Source: Candidatus Kapaibacterium sp. (GTDB lineage: Bacteria > Bacteroidota > Ignavibacteria > Kapaibacteriales > WFXC01). Taken from it: a stretch of 32,181 nucleotides of DNA. Made by a program: the position numbers and the translations under genes. Below, in pieces: positions 7,487 through 16,766 of this stretch. Every line of letters begins with the position of its first letter. Position 1 is the first letter of the stretch. Under the pieces are notes generated by a model. It was not told the DNA's origin. It was given only the letters and a program-made list of their open reading frames with translations, and did no database searches. The stretch is from assembly GCA_015490805.1 (NCBI GenBank), contig WFXC01000017.1, forward strand, positions 65,073 to 97,253, given 5' to 3'.

Positions 7487-8910
7487 GCCGTGATACTGCT
7501 CTCTGGGGTGCTTTGCCGATTTACTTTATCTCTGCCTGGGCAGTTGTCAGCCTATTGGTGGATGCTTTCAGCAAGAACAGTCGGGTGAGTTTTCACTTTG
7601 CCTGGATTGGGTTACTCCTGACAGCAATGGCAGCCGTTGGAAGTTTCCCCTATGAAGGCGCTGCTTTTTCCGGAATGATTGCAACAGGACATTATGCTGC
7701 TTTTTTCGATGTGCTGTTTGCCATTGGAGGACTTTTGACCGTGCTGGCTGCCCATCCGTACCTGGAGCGTCTGCAATTTGAACTGGATGAATTTTACAGT
7801 CTCACGCTCTTTGCAATCGCCGGTATGATGCTCATTGCTCACGCCAACAATCTTCTGGTACTGTTCATTGGCATTGAAGTAATGTCCATTAGCTTTTACA
7901 TCTTAGCCGGATACTTCCGAAACAAAACATTATCCGTTGAAGCAGGGATCAAATACTTCCTTCTGGGCGCCTTTATGTCCGGCTTCCTTATGTATGGAAT
8001 TGCGCTGGTCTATGGTGCAACAGCTTCGCTGCATTACGGCGCTATTTTGCACGCCACTACCACCGGATCGCTTTCTTTTCCCACTTTGCTCATCATTGGA
8101 GCAACATTTCTGGTCATTGCACTCAGCTTCAAAGCGGCACTTTTCCCCTTCCATTTCTGGGCGCCGGATGTTTATCAGGGAGCACCTACCGTCGTAACGG
8201 GGTTGATGAGTACAGCGGGCAAAGCAGCAGCTTTTGCCGCTTTCCTGCCGTTAGCTTTTGTCTTCCTGCCACAACTTCAGATTAAACTGCAGCTCCTTCT
8301 GGCAATTATTGCTGCTCTGTCGATGTTGTACGGGAACATCGTTGCAATTACCCAGCAAAACATCAAGCGAATGTTAGCCTATTCCTCAATTGCGCACGCT
8401 GGCTACATCCTAATCGGCATTGTAGCAGCGTCTCCAGACGGTTTTGCTGCGGTCACTTTCTATGCCGCAGTTTACCTGTTTATGCAACTGGGCGCTTTTG
8501 TCCTTGCCTCCGTGCTGGAACAGCAATATGGCCGTCACCTGGAAATTCAGGACTACAAGGGGCTATACCAACGACATCCTTTGCTGGCAGGTTTAATGGC
8601 GGTGTTTATGTTTTCCCTTACCGGCGTACCACCCCTGGCAGGCTTTTTTGGAAAGTACTACCTCTTTGTCGCCGCTATTGAATCCGGTTTTGTCTGGCTG
8701 GCAATTCTGGGAGTTGTTGCCTCCGTGATTTCCGCTTATTTTTACCTGGGACTGGTGGTTGCGATGTTCTTCCATCCAGCATCTGAAAGTTCCGAATCCC
8801 CGATGCCCACAGGAACCGCTGGCATTACCTTAGCTATTTCGACTGTGATGACCTTTCTCTTTGGCTTCTTTCCCTCACTTCTGCTACATGTCACGCAGCA
8901 ATTGTTCTAA
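7483..8910 (+). CDS. nuoN: NADH-quinone oxidoreductase subunit N
   Basis: Third antiporter-like subunit of complex I, 475 aa from ATG 7483. Family marks: the Glu of GIEVMSISFYILAGYF, the Lys of SFKAALFPFHFWAPDVYQGA, the Lys of STAGKAAAF, the NIKRMLAYSSIAHAGY segment and the Lys of GFFGKYYLF. The start is ambiguous. ATG 7483 forms an ATGA overlap with the nuoM stop and has GAGGA 12 bases upstream. ATG 7471 is also in frame but has GAGGA touching the start codon, which is too close. Only 46 bases separate it from nhaA. With NuoL and NuoM it completes the set of three pump subunits. Confidence 0.94.
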   Translation: MSRDTALWGALPIYFISAWAVVSLLVDAFSKNSRVSFHFAWIGLLLTAMAAVGSFPYEGAAFSGMIATGHYAAFFDVLFAIGGLLTVLAAHPYLERLQFELDEFYSLTLFAIAGMMLIAHANNLLVLFIGIEVMSISFYILAGYFRNKTLSVEAGIKYFLLGAFMSGFLMYGIALVYGATASLHYGAILHATTTGSLSFPTLLIIGATFLVIALSFKAALFPFHFWAPDVYQGAPTVVTGLMSTAGKAAAFAAFLPLAFVFLPQLQIKLQLLLAIIAALSMLYGNIVAITQQNIKRMLAYSSIAHAGYILIGIVAASPDGFAAVTFYAAVYLFMQLGAFVLASVLEQQYGRHLEIQDYKGLYQRHPLLAGLMAVFMFSLTGVPPLAGFFGKYYLFVAAIESGFVWLAILGVVASVISAYFYLGLVVAMFFHPASESSESPMPTGTAGITLAISTVMTFLFGFFPSLLLHVTQQLF

Positions 8911-8956
8911 AAGCGTTTGATGAGAATTTGCAACAACAAAATACGCCAGAGGAAAG

Positions 8957-10312
8957 ATGCAGCCGATGGATGAATTCTACCAATATCCACACAAACCGGT
9001 TGACTACCTCCGGGATTTCCTGAAAAAACTTTCAATGTCGCCGATTACCAGCGGTGCTTTGCTGGTTTTCTGTGCTATCCTTTCCTTGATTTGGGCAAAT
9101 AGCGGCTGGTCAGATTCTTACTTTGCTTTACTCACCACACATCTGACCATCGGTATTGGTGACCATGCCATTTCAAAACCACTGCTTTTCTGGATCAACG
9201 ATGGTCTGATGGTCATCTTTTTCTTTGCCGTAGGACTGGAAATTAAACACGAAGTCTTAGAAGGACATCTGTCGACGTGGAAAAAAGCTTCTCTGCCGCT
9301 GATTGCTGCTGCGGGAGGAATGATTCTTCCAGCTCTTATTTTTACCGTCTTCAACTTTGGCACTGAAGCAATGCGCGGTTGGGGTATTCCAGTTGCCACT
9401 GATATTGCCTTTGCCGTTGGTATTCTGGCATTGTTAGGTAAACGCGTTCCGCCTCCGCTGCGCATCGCTCTACTGGCACTGGCGATTGCGGATGATTTAG
9501 GAGCAATCATTGTGATTGCGGTATTCTACACCGAACACCTCTCCATTGTCGCGCTCCTTCTGGGATTTGTAGGGTTGGGTATTCTCTGGGCTGGTAACCG
9601 GTTTTTGGGTATCCGCACCTTAGGATTCTACTTTCTGTTTGGAGTCCTGGTATGGGTTGCTTTTTTAAACTCCGGGGTACACCCAACAGTTGCGGGTGTG
9701 TTAGTGGCTTTCACAATCCCTCATCATCCGCCGTTACCGCTTAGAACGTTTTTCCGCGATACCCAACAACTGCTCAGTAACTTCGGCAAGGAGGAATCGC
9801 CAGAACTCCAATTTATGCTGCTGGACAAGATCAATGAGGGAAGTTTTATGGCGGAATCTACCCTGCGACGTGCAGAACGTGGTTTGTACAACTGGGTGAA
9901 CTTCTTCATTATGCCCCTATTTGCCCTCTTTAATGCCGGGGTCAAAATCCCTGAAACGGGCTTTTTCTCCGAACTCACTACCCCAATTACCCTGGGCGTT
10001 ATGCTGGGACTGTTCTTAGGCAAACAATTTGGTGTGCTGGGTGCATCATGGCTGGCTGCAAAAATAGGCATTGCCCAACTTCCCGAATCGCTTCGATGGC
10101 GGGAATTCTATGGAATGGCAATGCTATCAGGTATTGGCTTTACAATGTCACTGTTTATCGCCAGCTTAGCGTATGCAAACCACCTGCAATTTCTCAATGA
10201 AGCCAAAATCGGCATTTTGACTGGATCGCTGCTTTCAGCCCTGGCAGGTTTGCTCTACCTTCACAAAGTTTTACCCAAACTTCCCTCCTCATCCGAAGAA
10301 GCATCCAGCTAA
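8957..10312 (+). CDS. nhaA: Na+/H+ antiporter NhaA
   Basis: Inner-membrane antiporter that exchanges internal Na+ (or Li+) for external protons, 451 aa with about 12 helices. The ion-binding aspartates are visible: Asp149 in VATDIAFAVGILALLG, and Asp179-Asp180 in LAIADDLGAIIVIAVF. The 30-residue spacing equals that of E. coli Asp133/Asp163/Asp164. The lysine of LGKQFG in a late helix corresponds to E. coli Lys300. Start ATG 8957 follows AGAGGAAAG. It is on the same strand 46 bases after nuoN, so it may share its transcript. It ends 35 bases from the convergent glycosyltransferase gene; no hairpin terminator is visible in that gap. Confidence 0.96.
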   Translation: MQPMDEFYQYPHKPVDYLRDFLKKLSMSPITSGALLVFCAILSLIWANSGWSDSYFALLTTHLTIGIGDHAISKPLLFWINDGLMVIFFFAVGLEIKHEVLEGHLSTWKKASLPLIAAAGGMILPALIFTVFNFGTEAMRGWGIPVATDIAFAVGILALLGKRVPPPLRIALLALAIADDLGAIIVIAVFYTEHLSIVALLLGFVGLGILWAGNRFLGIRTLGFYFLFGVLVWVAFLNSGVHPTVAGVLVAFTIPHHPPLPLRTFFRDTQQLLSNFGKEESPELQFMLLDKINEGSFMAESTLRRAERGLYNWVNFFIMPLFALFNAGVKIPETGFFSELTTPITLGVMLGLFLGKQFGVLGASWLAAKIGIAQLPESLRWREFYGMAMLSGIGFTMSLFIASLAYANHLQFLNEAKIGILTGSLLSALAGLLYLHKVLPKLPSSSEEASS

Positions 10313-10347
10313 TATCAGACTGCAATCCTGGCTGGGTGAAAGAGACA

Positions 10348-11634
10348 TTATTGAATTTCTTCTGGAATGGAGGGAGAAATCAAAGGAACAGTGTTACCGT
10401 TAACTGCTGCAAGCTCCGGTGTCTCCACCTTCGTAGCCGTATCTGGCAATACCTCTGCCAGCACGCCGTCCATCTGCTGGTACACATTCTCCCAGGCAAA
10501 GTATTTTTCCACGTAGCGACGCGCATTGTGGACTAATGCCGACCGCAGTTGCGGCGATTCCAAAAGCTGAATAGCATACGCTGCCAGTTCTTCATCGCTC
10601 TCGCCGACCATTGCGTGCTGCTGATGGCAAGCGCCAATGCCCTGGTTCCCCGTAGGAGTCGTAATAATCGGGCACCCCGTCGCCATTGCCAGCAACAACT
10701 TATTCTGAATCCCGGAACCTCCGGAGTGAGGATGCAAAAACACCGCAGCCTGGTAAAGGAAATCTTCAACCTTTGGAACATTCGGCAGCAATTGCACCCG
10801 ATCTGAAAGATACCGATACAAAATCCGTGGGGGATAGGCTCCTACAATCCGCAACTTCACCTCCGGATGCTTTGCCCAGATCTTTGGCAAAATGTTTTGC
10901 ACCAGGCGCTTGATCATTAAGACATTTGCCCACACATCCAGCTTACCAATGAAAATCAGATCTTTTCGACGCTGTTGCTCATCTCGAAACGGAATGTTGC
11001 TCACATCGACGCCATTAATCAGCAATCGATACCGAGCGTGGGGATTGAGCTTCTGCATCGCTTCAATATCGACTTTACTGACCAGGGTCACAATATCAAA
11101 GTAGTTGACAATCTCCGCCTCATACCGCCGGAGCTTTTGCACCTCCAGCCATCGACCAATATGGTGAAACAGATGTGATTTACTGTGCTGGTAAGAGCGG
11201 GTCTGATACAACGTTCGGCAATCTTCTGCCAGCAGGATCTTGGGCATTGGCAGGTGTTTCACATACTCTGCTGTCCGGATAAAAAACGCCATTGCCACAT
11301 CGAAATGCTCCTGTGCCACGAGCCGATCCACTATGCGCTGCATCGCTGGATCGTAGAAACAGGCAATATCGGCGGCGGTTGGTGTTGGAATGCGAATAAC
11401 CGCTTTTGTCCACGCTTTCCACGCCAGATATGGAATCCAGAAGACGCGAATACCCAATTGCTCCAGCGCCGACCGGTACTGCTCTGGAAGCTGCTTTCCT
11501 TCATACAGTGAAACTAACACGACATCGTGATGTGCCGCCAGGTGCCGTAGCAGGTAATAGCTTTTGATTTTGTCGCCCCCTACCAGAGGATAGGGAAAGC
11601 GCGGCGTCAAAAATAGAATTTTCCGACGTTTCAT
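10348..11634 (-). CDS. GT4-like glycosyltransferase (GT-B fold)
   Basis: A 428-aa cytoplasmic or membrane-associated sugar transferase. The N-terminal acceptor half opens with KILFLTPRFPYPLVGGDKIK, like the family of sugar transferases associated with exopolysaccharide systems. The C-terminal donor half has NGVDVSNIPF, IFIGKLDVWANV, then HPHSGGSGIQNKLLLAMATG and PIITTPTGNQGI, the usual GT4 nucleotide-sugar site including the acidic/GxG region. ATG 11634 is chosen; an in-frame TTG at 11688 would add 18 residues that do not look like family sequence. It is the last gene of the minus-strand envelope cluster, 199 bases after the PBP gene, so it may have its own promoter. Sugar and acceptor are unknown. 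Confidence 0.85.
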   Translation of the reverse strand: MKRRKILFLTPRFPYPLVGGDKIKSYYLLRHLAAHHDVVLVSLYEGKQLPEQYRSALEQLGIRVFWIPYLAWKAWTKAVIRIPTPTAADIACFYDPAMQRIVDRLVAQEHFDVAMAFFIRTAEYVKHLPMPKILLAEDCRTLYQTRSYQHSKSHLFHHIGRWLEVQKLRRYEAEIVNYFDIVTLVSKVDIEAMQKLNPHARYRLLINGVDVSNIPFRDEQQRRKDLIFIGKLDVWANVLMIKRLVQNILPKIWAKHPEVKLRIVGAYPPRILYRYLSDRVQLLPNVPKVEDFLYQAAVFLHPHSGGSGIQNKLLLAMATGCPIITTPTGNQGIGACHQQHAMVGESDEELAAYAIQLLESPQLRSALVHNARRYVEKYFAWENVYQQMDGVLAEVLPDTATKVETPELAAVNGNTVPLISPSIPEEIQ

Positions 11635-11833
11635 ATCCAACTCTATCTTTCTCCAGCCAGCTCCACTCTGTCGGATCTCCAGCAGCAAATGCCCGCAAAA
11701 ATTTACAAAATTGCAATATACGGATTCGATCGCAAAAGAATGCTGTCCGTCCTGTTGCTCTTGACAGGCTACACGACGATCTTGCTACTGGAGAGCCTGG
11801 TTCAAAGGAAAGCAGCAAAGAAAGTACTGAGCA

Positions 11834-14044
11834 TTACTGGTTCGATTCCGATTCCTCGACCTTCAAGACCGGGAAACGCACCGGCTGCTCAGGAGCCGTT
11901 AATTGTGGCAGGATGATTGTTCGCTCAATTTGCGGAATAAGATCAGTCGTATCAGCGGGGAACTGGAGCGCCGTTTGATCTCGCGGAAAATCTCTGGTAG
12001 GATCAAATCCCAACAATTGATCTTCATAAATACTGCGCATCATTTTGCCCCAAATTGGAGCCGCAGCCACCCCTCCATAACCAAATTTATCGCCGAAGGT
12101 AATGCGGCGATCATCGAATCCCAGCCAGATGCCAGCAGTCAGTTGCGGCGTTGCCCCAACAAACCACGCATCGGCATAGTCGTTGGTCGTCCCCGTTTTT
12201 CCGCAGGCAGGATAAACAAAATCCTGGCGAATTCGGGCGGCTGTCCCTCCATCGACCACTTCCTCTAACATTGCCACCATCTGCCGGGCATACTTTGGTT
12301 CTATCGCTGGACGAGCGTCGATTCGGCCATTACGATCGTAAAGTACGTTGCCAAATCGGTCTTCGATCCGGGTAATAAAATAAGGCTCAACATACAAGCC
12401 TTCATTGGGGAAACACATAAAGGCACGGGTTAACTCAAATGGACGCACTTCCTCCGACCCCAGCGCAATTGACAATACAGGCTCTAAGGGGGACTCAATG
12501 CCCATTTTGCGAGCAAGCTGGATCACCTGTTCAGGGGTGGTGTAATACGCTATCAACCGTCCGGCAACAGAGTTAATCGAGTACTTCAACCCAATATGCA
12601 ACGGTACTTTGCCAGTATCCTGTTCCCGTCCCTGCAACACCCACGTTTCCCCGTTTGGCAGCGGATATTCAAAAGTTGTCGCATCAATTAGAGAATCAGG
12701 TGTTAAGCCATTGTACAAGGCAGCTAAGTACACAAACGGCTTAAACGCCGATCCCGGCTGCCGCCGAATCTGGAGGGCACGATTTAAACCATATCGTTCT
12801 GTAGGCTCCAGTAGCGTCGAACCAATCAACGCCCGGATAGCACCTGTTTCATTGTCTAATACCACCACAGCTCCCTGGATACGAGTCGCTCGATGGAGCA
12901 CTGAATCGACAAATCTTTTGTCCCGGAGTAATTGTGCCCGGATTTTCTTCCGTTCTGCTGGCGCCGCTGTCTGATACTGCTGCGAATTGCGAATGGCTCG
13001 CTCCAGAATTGCCTTGCGTAACTCCGGGAATCGTCGCCACCGCCACTGGCGATCAAATTGCTTTTGCAGCCATTGCAACCGCTGCTGCAAAGCCTGCCAC
13101 GCATACCGCTGAATCCGATAATTCAGGGTTGTGTAAATTTTCAATCCATCCCGGTAAAGATCGTAGCCATACAAAAGCGTATCCCGACTGAGCGATCGGC
13201 GTACCATTTCCACAAATTGAGCGGCTATCGCATAAGGATCGCGGGTGACCGTTTCTCCCTCTGCTGGCTTGAGCGGTTCTGCTATCGCTTCCTCGTACAT
13301 CTGCCGCGTAATATAGCCCATCGCCAGCATATTCTTCAGTACCAGATTGCGTCGTTGAATCGCTTTCTCATAGTTCACCCGGTAATCGTAGTTGTTCGGC
13401 GCTTTCAATAAGGCTACCAGATAGGCGCATTCCCCCAGGGTTAACTGACTCGGTGCCTTGTTAAAATACACCTGTGCCGCAACCTGCAAACCATAGGCAC
13501 CACGTCCAAAATACACGCTGTTCGCATACAGCTCTAAAATTTCCCGTTTCGTATACCGGCGCTCGATCTGGATAGCGGTGAGCGCTTCTTTAATTTTTCG
13601 CTCCAGCGAAACTTTATGGGTAAAATACAGGTTGCGTGCTAACTGTTGTGTGATCGTCGAGGCTCCTTCTTTGATTCGCCCTGCCAGTACGTTCTTGACT
13701 GCTGCTTTCAAAACCCGCATAACGTGAATACCCCAGTGATCAAAAAATGCCCGATCCTCCGTGGCAATCAATGCCTTGATAAAGAAAGGTGGAATGCTAT
13801 CATAGGGTAAATACCGGCGGCGCTTGACATAAAACTCTCCAATGACTTCGCCATCAGCACTGATGACCTGTGTGGATAGTTCTGGTTTAGGATTCTCCAG
13901 CGCTTCCAGTGATGGCAAGCCAGAACTCATCGCGGAAACAACCAGAACCACAACGCCTACAACACCCACAAGGAACAGTCCCAGAGCAATAGCTGCTCCC
14001 AGCATAACAAATCGTTTTGCCTGCTGCCACCACGTTTGAACCAT
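11834..14044 (-). CDS. Class A penicillin-binding protein (PBP1A family)
   Basis: Bifunctional peptidoglycan glycosyltransferase/transpeptidase, 736 aa, anchored by one N-terminal helix (about 12-40). The GT51 domain (about 55-230) shows catalytic Glu96 in ATEDRAFFDHWG, then GASTITQQLARNLYF, RKIKEALTAIQIERRYTKRE and YFGRGAYGLQVAAQVYF. The transpeptidase domain (about 390-690) shows SxxK at Ser432-Lys435, SIN at 489-491 and KTG at 616-618. ATG 14044 is preceded by TAGGTGG; an in-frame GTG at 14050 abuts the upstream stop codon. The upstream gene ends 7 bases away, which indicates one transcript with the OmpA-like lipoprotein. The C-terminal 40 residues are a short hydrophilic tail. Confidence 0.95.
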   Translation of the reverse strand: MVQTWWQQAKRFVMLGAAIALGLFLVGVVGVVVLVVSAMSSGLPSLEALENPKPELSTQVISADGEVIGEFYVKRRRYLPYDSIPPFFIKALIATEDRAFFDHWGIHVMRVLKAAVKNVLAGRIKEGASTITQQLARNLYFTHKVSLERKIKEALTAIQIERRYTKREILELYANSVYFGRGAYGLQVAAQVYFNKAPSQLTLGECAYLVALLKAPNNYDYRVNYEKAIQRRNLVLKNMLAMGYITRQMYEEAIAEPLKPAEGETVTRDPYAIAAQFVEMVRRSLSRDTLLYGYDLYRDGLKIYTTLNYRIQRYAWQALQQRLQWLQKQFDRQWRWRRFPELRKAILERAIRNSQQYQTAAPAERKKIRAQLLRDKRFVDSVLHRATRIQGAVVVLDNETGAIRALIGSTLLEPTERYGLNRALQIRRQPGSAFKPFVYLAALYNGLTPDSLIDATTFEYPLPNGETWVLQGREQDTGKVPLHIGLKYSINSVAGRLIAYYTTPEQVIQLARKMGIESPLEPVLSIALGSEEVRPFELTRAFMCFPNEGLYVEPYFITRIEDRFGNVLYDRNGRIDARPAIEPKYARQMVAMLEEVVDGGTAARIRQDFVYPACGKTGTTNDYADAWFVGATPQLTAGIWLGFDDRRITFGDKFGYGGVAAAPIWGKMMRSIYEDQLLGFDPTRDFPRDQTALQFPADTTDLIPQIERTIILPQLTAPEQPVRFPVLKVEESESNQ

Positions 14045-14050
14045 TGCCAC

Positions 14051-15832
14051 CTACCGTACCACCTTGATAATTTCTACGCGACGGAGACGTTTGCGATATA
14101 ACTTCAGTGGCTCTCCCGGTTTGCGAGGAAGCTTCTCTAACTCCCCTTTACTCAGGATTTTCATCAGATGGAGTGGTACCCCGCGCCGGTAGAGCTGCTC
14201 ATACACAAAATTCGCCCGCCGCAGCCCCAATTGATAATTGTACTGCTCCGAAGCGACGTCATCAGTGTGACCAACGATCAGCACCTGCCGCAGTATGCTG
14301 GTGTCCTGCAAAATGCTCCGGGCAACTCGATCTAACAAATGCTGCCACGTTTCATTGGTCGGGAAACCATTCTCATCCAGGACGTAAGGATAAGGATGGC
14401 GGTACTGATCGGTGGGAAAATGGATGCGGACAATCGTAAAATGCTGGAGCCGAACTGCCGTGTCCGCTAATTGGACGGTATCCTCTGTTGCCACAATGGT
14501 CGTTCGCTTCGGGAAATAACCCGGTGCCTCTGCCTCAATCACTACTGGCTGATCCTGAGGAACGGAAACACTGAAGTTACCCACTGTATCTGTCCGGGTC
14601 CGGGCATAGAGGGTATCCTCTACCAGGGCTGATACTCGTGCATCCGGAACTGGCTGACGATCGGGATCGACAACCCGTCCCTGAACTACTGCTTCCTTAA
14701 CGGATACGGTATCTTCCTCCTCTGATTGCGCAAGCTGTGGCATCTCCACCGGCTGAACTTCGATCGTGGAAAGCGATAGCGTGTCCTGCACTTCTTCCGT
14801 TTGTGGTAGATGGGCTGTGATGATTCCCAGGCGATGCTTCACAAAGGCATAAATATCGAAATCCGCTCCCTTGCCCTGATCCGATGCGTAGTACAGTAAC
14901 GAATCAGGAGAAGCGGGCGTGGACGGAAACAACTCATTGTGAATCGTATTGATCGGTTTCCCCAGATTCTCCGGACTACCAAAAACACTCACCAGAAAAG
15001 CCGAATCCTGCAATCGATGGAAGTCTCGCTGCTCCACAGCCATCCAGAATTCCGGACGGATCCGGGAACGAAACAGGTCATAGCCGCCAACATTCCGATG
15101 TCCGGTCGAAGCGAACAGCAACCACTGTCGATCAGGAGTTACAAAAGGCGTCAGTTCATCGCAATCGGTGTTAATCACCGGACCGACGGTCAGCGGTTCG
15201 CTCCATCGATCACCCAGCCATACCGAGAACCATAGCTCAGTACCGTGAATGGTATCGCCGCGATCAGAAGCGAAAAACAGTGCTTTGCCCTCAGGATCGA
15301 GGGCAGGATGTGAATCCCAATGAGGCTGCTGGTCGAACGACAGAGATTTTGCTTTTTCCCACGCTCCATCGGCAGCAATCAACACATCGGAATCAAACCG
15401 AAATGCCGCAGGAGCAACGGCAGCGTATGCAATCCAGCGCCGCTGCTTATCACCAGTCATGCTTCCATAATGACGGTATGGGAGAATGAGATTATCCACC
15501 AGGTGGAAGCGATCGTAGCGTGCTACCCAGTACTGCTGTAATTGTTGCTTGCCATTGCGTTCCACTGTAGCATAGACCGTATCAGGGGTCCAGAACCAGA
15601 GTGTCCACTCATTGGCGGGCGTATTAATGCCTGACACGGAGACAATTTCGTAGTACCAGGGTTTATCCGTCAAACCCGTATCAATGACTCGAACCTCTCC
15701 AGCTTCCGGGCGACACTGCTGAACAGGAACCGGACAGAGTGGTGGCGCTAAGATTTGCTGTTTCGATACCGGTGAGCTACAAGTCACCAGTGACAAAACG
15801 ATTATGACCGCTGCTGGCAGCAGAACTTTCAT
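14051..15832 (-). CDS. PorE-like outer-membrane lipoprotein with PD40, CarboxypepD_reg and OmpA domains
   Basis: 593 aa. The signal sequence MKVLLPAAVIIVLSLVTCSS ends in a lipobox-like LVTC with Cys18 as the likely lipidated residue. PD40/WD40-like blades follow (about 170-330, with DSHPALDPEGKALFFASDRG, DELTPFVTPDRQWLLFAS and HNELFPSTPASPDSLLYYAS). Then comes a carboxypeptidase-regulatory-like beta domain (about 385-460, GRVVDPDRQPVPDARVSA) and a C-terminal OmpA peptidoglycan-binding domain (about 470-593) with GHTDDVASEQYNYQLGLRRA. This order resembles PorE of the type IX secretion system, except that no TPR region is visible. An in-frame GTG at 15853 overlaps mutY by 8 bases; ATG 15832 starts a cleaner signal peptide. 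It probably ties the outer membrane to the wall beside PBP1A. A T9SS role is inference only. Confidence 0.82.
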   Translation of the reverse strand: MKVLLPAAVIIVLSLVTCSSPVSKQQILAPPLCPVPVQQCRPEAGEVRVIDTGLTDKPWYYEIVSVSGINTPANEWTLWFWTPDTVYATVERNGKQQLQQYWVARYDRFHLVDNLILPYRHYGSMTGDKQRRWIAYAAVAPAAFRFDSDVLIAADGAWEKAKSLSFDQQPHWDSHPALDPEGKALFFASDRGDTIHGTELWFSVWLGDRWSEPLTVGPVINTDCDELTPFVTPDRQWLLFASTGHRNVGGYDLFRSRIRPEFWMAVEQRDFHRLQDSAFLVSVFGSPENLGKPINTIHNELFPSTPASPDSLLYYASDQGKGADFDIYAFVKHRLGIITAHLPQTEEVQDTLSLSTIEVQPVEMPQLAQSEEEDTVSVKEAVVQGRVVDPDRQPVPDARVSALVEDTLYARTRTDTVGNFSVSVPQDQPVVIEAEAPGYFPKRTTIVATEDTVQLADTAVRLQHFTIVRIHFPTDQYRHPYPYVLDENGFPTNETWQHLLDRVARSILQDTSILRQVLIVGHTDDVASEQYNYQLGLRRANFVYEQLYRRGVPLHLMKILSKGELEKLPRKPGEPLKLYRKRLRRVEIIKVVR

Positions 15833-15845
15833 TCCTGTCAGGTTA

Positions 15846-16766
15846 TTATTCACCTTGCCCTAAGACGTACACCGAAGACCCGCTACTATTTATCCGTACA
15901 GCAACTAACTGCTCTCGCTGCAACTGCTGCAAAACTTCCTCAATCCACGATCGAGCACCATCTTCGGAACACAATGGCAAATGTCGGAGAATTTCTTCAA
16001 TTGACAATCCGGAATGCTGCCGCAGCAGTTCCACAATTCGTCCGCGCCAGATGCGTCGGGGAAGTCCCTGAAATGTCGGTTCCTGTCGCCGCCGCCGATA
16101 TACTGGCAAATCATTTATTCTACCGGCATTAACACACCACGGCTGTAGCGGGCAGTGATCACAGTGCGCCACCGTAGAGCGGCACACCAGGGACCCCAGA
16201 TCCATCAAGGCATAGTACCACCGGCGAAGATCCCTTTCCGGCTGAATCTCTGCTGCCTTCTCCCGCAGCATCGATATTGGCATTGCTTCGTTCCGATATC
16301 GGAGTTCAAAAAACAGCCGGCTTAGGATGCGCTTGATATTGGTATCCAGAATGACATCCGGAAGACCAAAGGCAAAGACCCGAAGCGCTGCTGCCGTATA
16401 CTCTCCAACGCCCGGGAACTGTAGAAGCAGGGCTCGATCACCGGGGAGCTTGCCGCCGTACTGCTCCTGCACTATCCGGGCAATGCGCCACAAGTAGACC
16501 GCTCGACGGTTATAACCCAGTCCCTGCCAGGCACGCAACACTGCTTCCAGCGGTGCAGCAGCAAGCGTTTCAAAGGAAGGAAATTGCTGCAAAAACTGCT
16601 TCAGTTTTGGTGCCACTTTGCTCACCTGCGTTTGTTGCAGCATCATCTCAGAAACCAGGACTACGTACGGCGTTGGCTGCTGGCGCCACCATAATTCCCG
16701 CCGATGCTGGTGATACCATTGCAAAACTGCCTGTTGCAACTTCGGTATTTGTGCCACGGGGAGCAT
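15846..16766 (-). CDS. mutY: A/G-specific adenine DNA glycosylase MutY
   Basis: Removes adenine mispaired with 8-oxoguanine, 306 aa. The HhH-GPD fold shows catalytic Glu40 in LVSEMMLQQTQV, a helix-hairpin-helix LLQFPGVGEYTAAAL (113-127), catalytic Asp141 in VILDTNIKRILSR, and the 4Fe-4S ligands Cys195, Cys202, Cys205 and Cys211 in the C-x6-C-x2-C-x5-C pattern. The protein lacks the long NUDIX-like C-terminal domain of E. coli MutY (350 aa). Instead about 80 residues look like a small winged-helix segment, as I recall for the shorter actinobacterial MutY. ATG 16766 shares its A with the stop of the EamA gene (TGATG), indicating coupled translation. Its place among envelope genes has no obvious functional logic. 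Confidence 0.92.
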   Translation of the reverse strand: MLPVAQIPKLQQAVLQWYHQHRRELWWRQQPTPYVVLVSEMMLQQTQVSKVAPKLKQFLQQFPSFETLAAAPLEAVLRAWQGLGYNRRAVYLWRIARIVQEQYGGKLPGDRALLLQFPGVGEYTAAALRVFAFGLPDVILDTNIKRILSRLFFELRYRNEAMPISMLREKAAEIQPERDLRRWYYALMDLGSLVCRSTVAHCDHCPLQPWCVNAGRINDLPVYRRRRQEPTFQGLPRRIWRGRIVELLRQHSGLSIEEILRHLPLCSEDGARSWIEEVLQQLQREQLVAVRINSSGSSVYVLGQGE

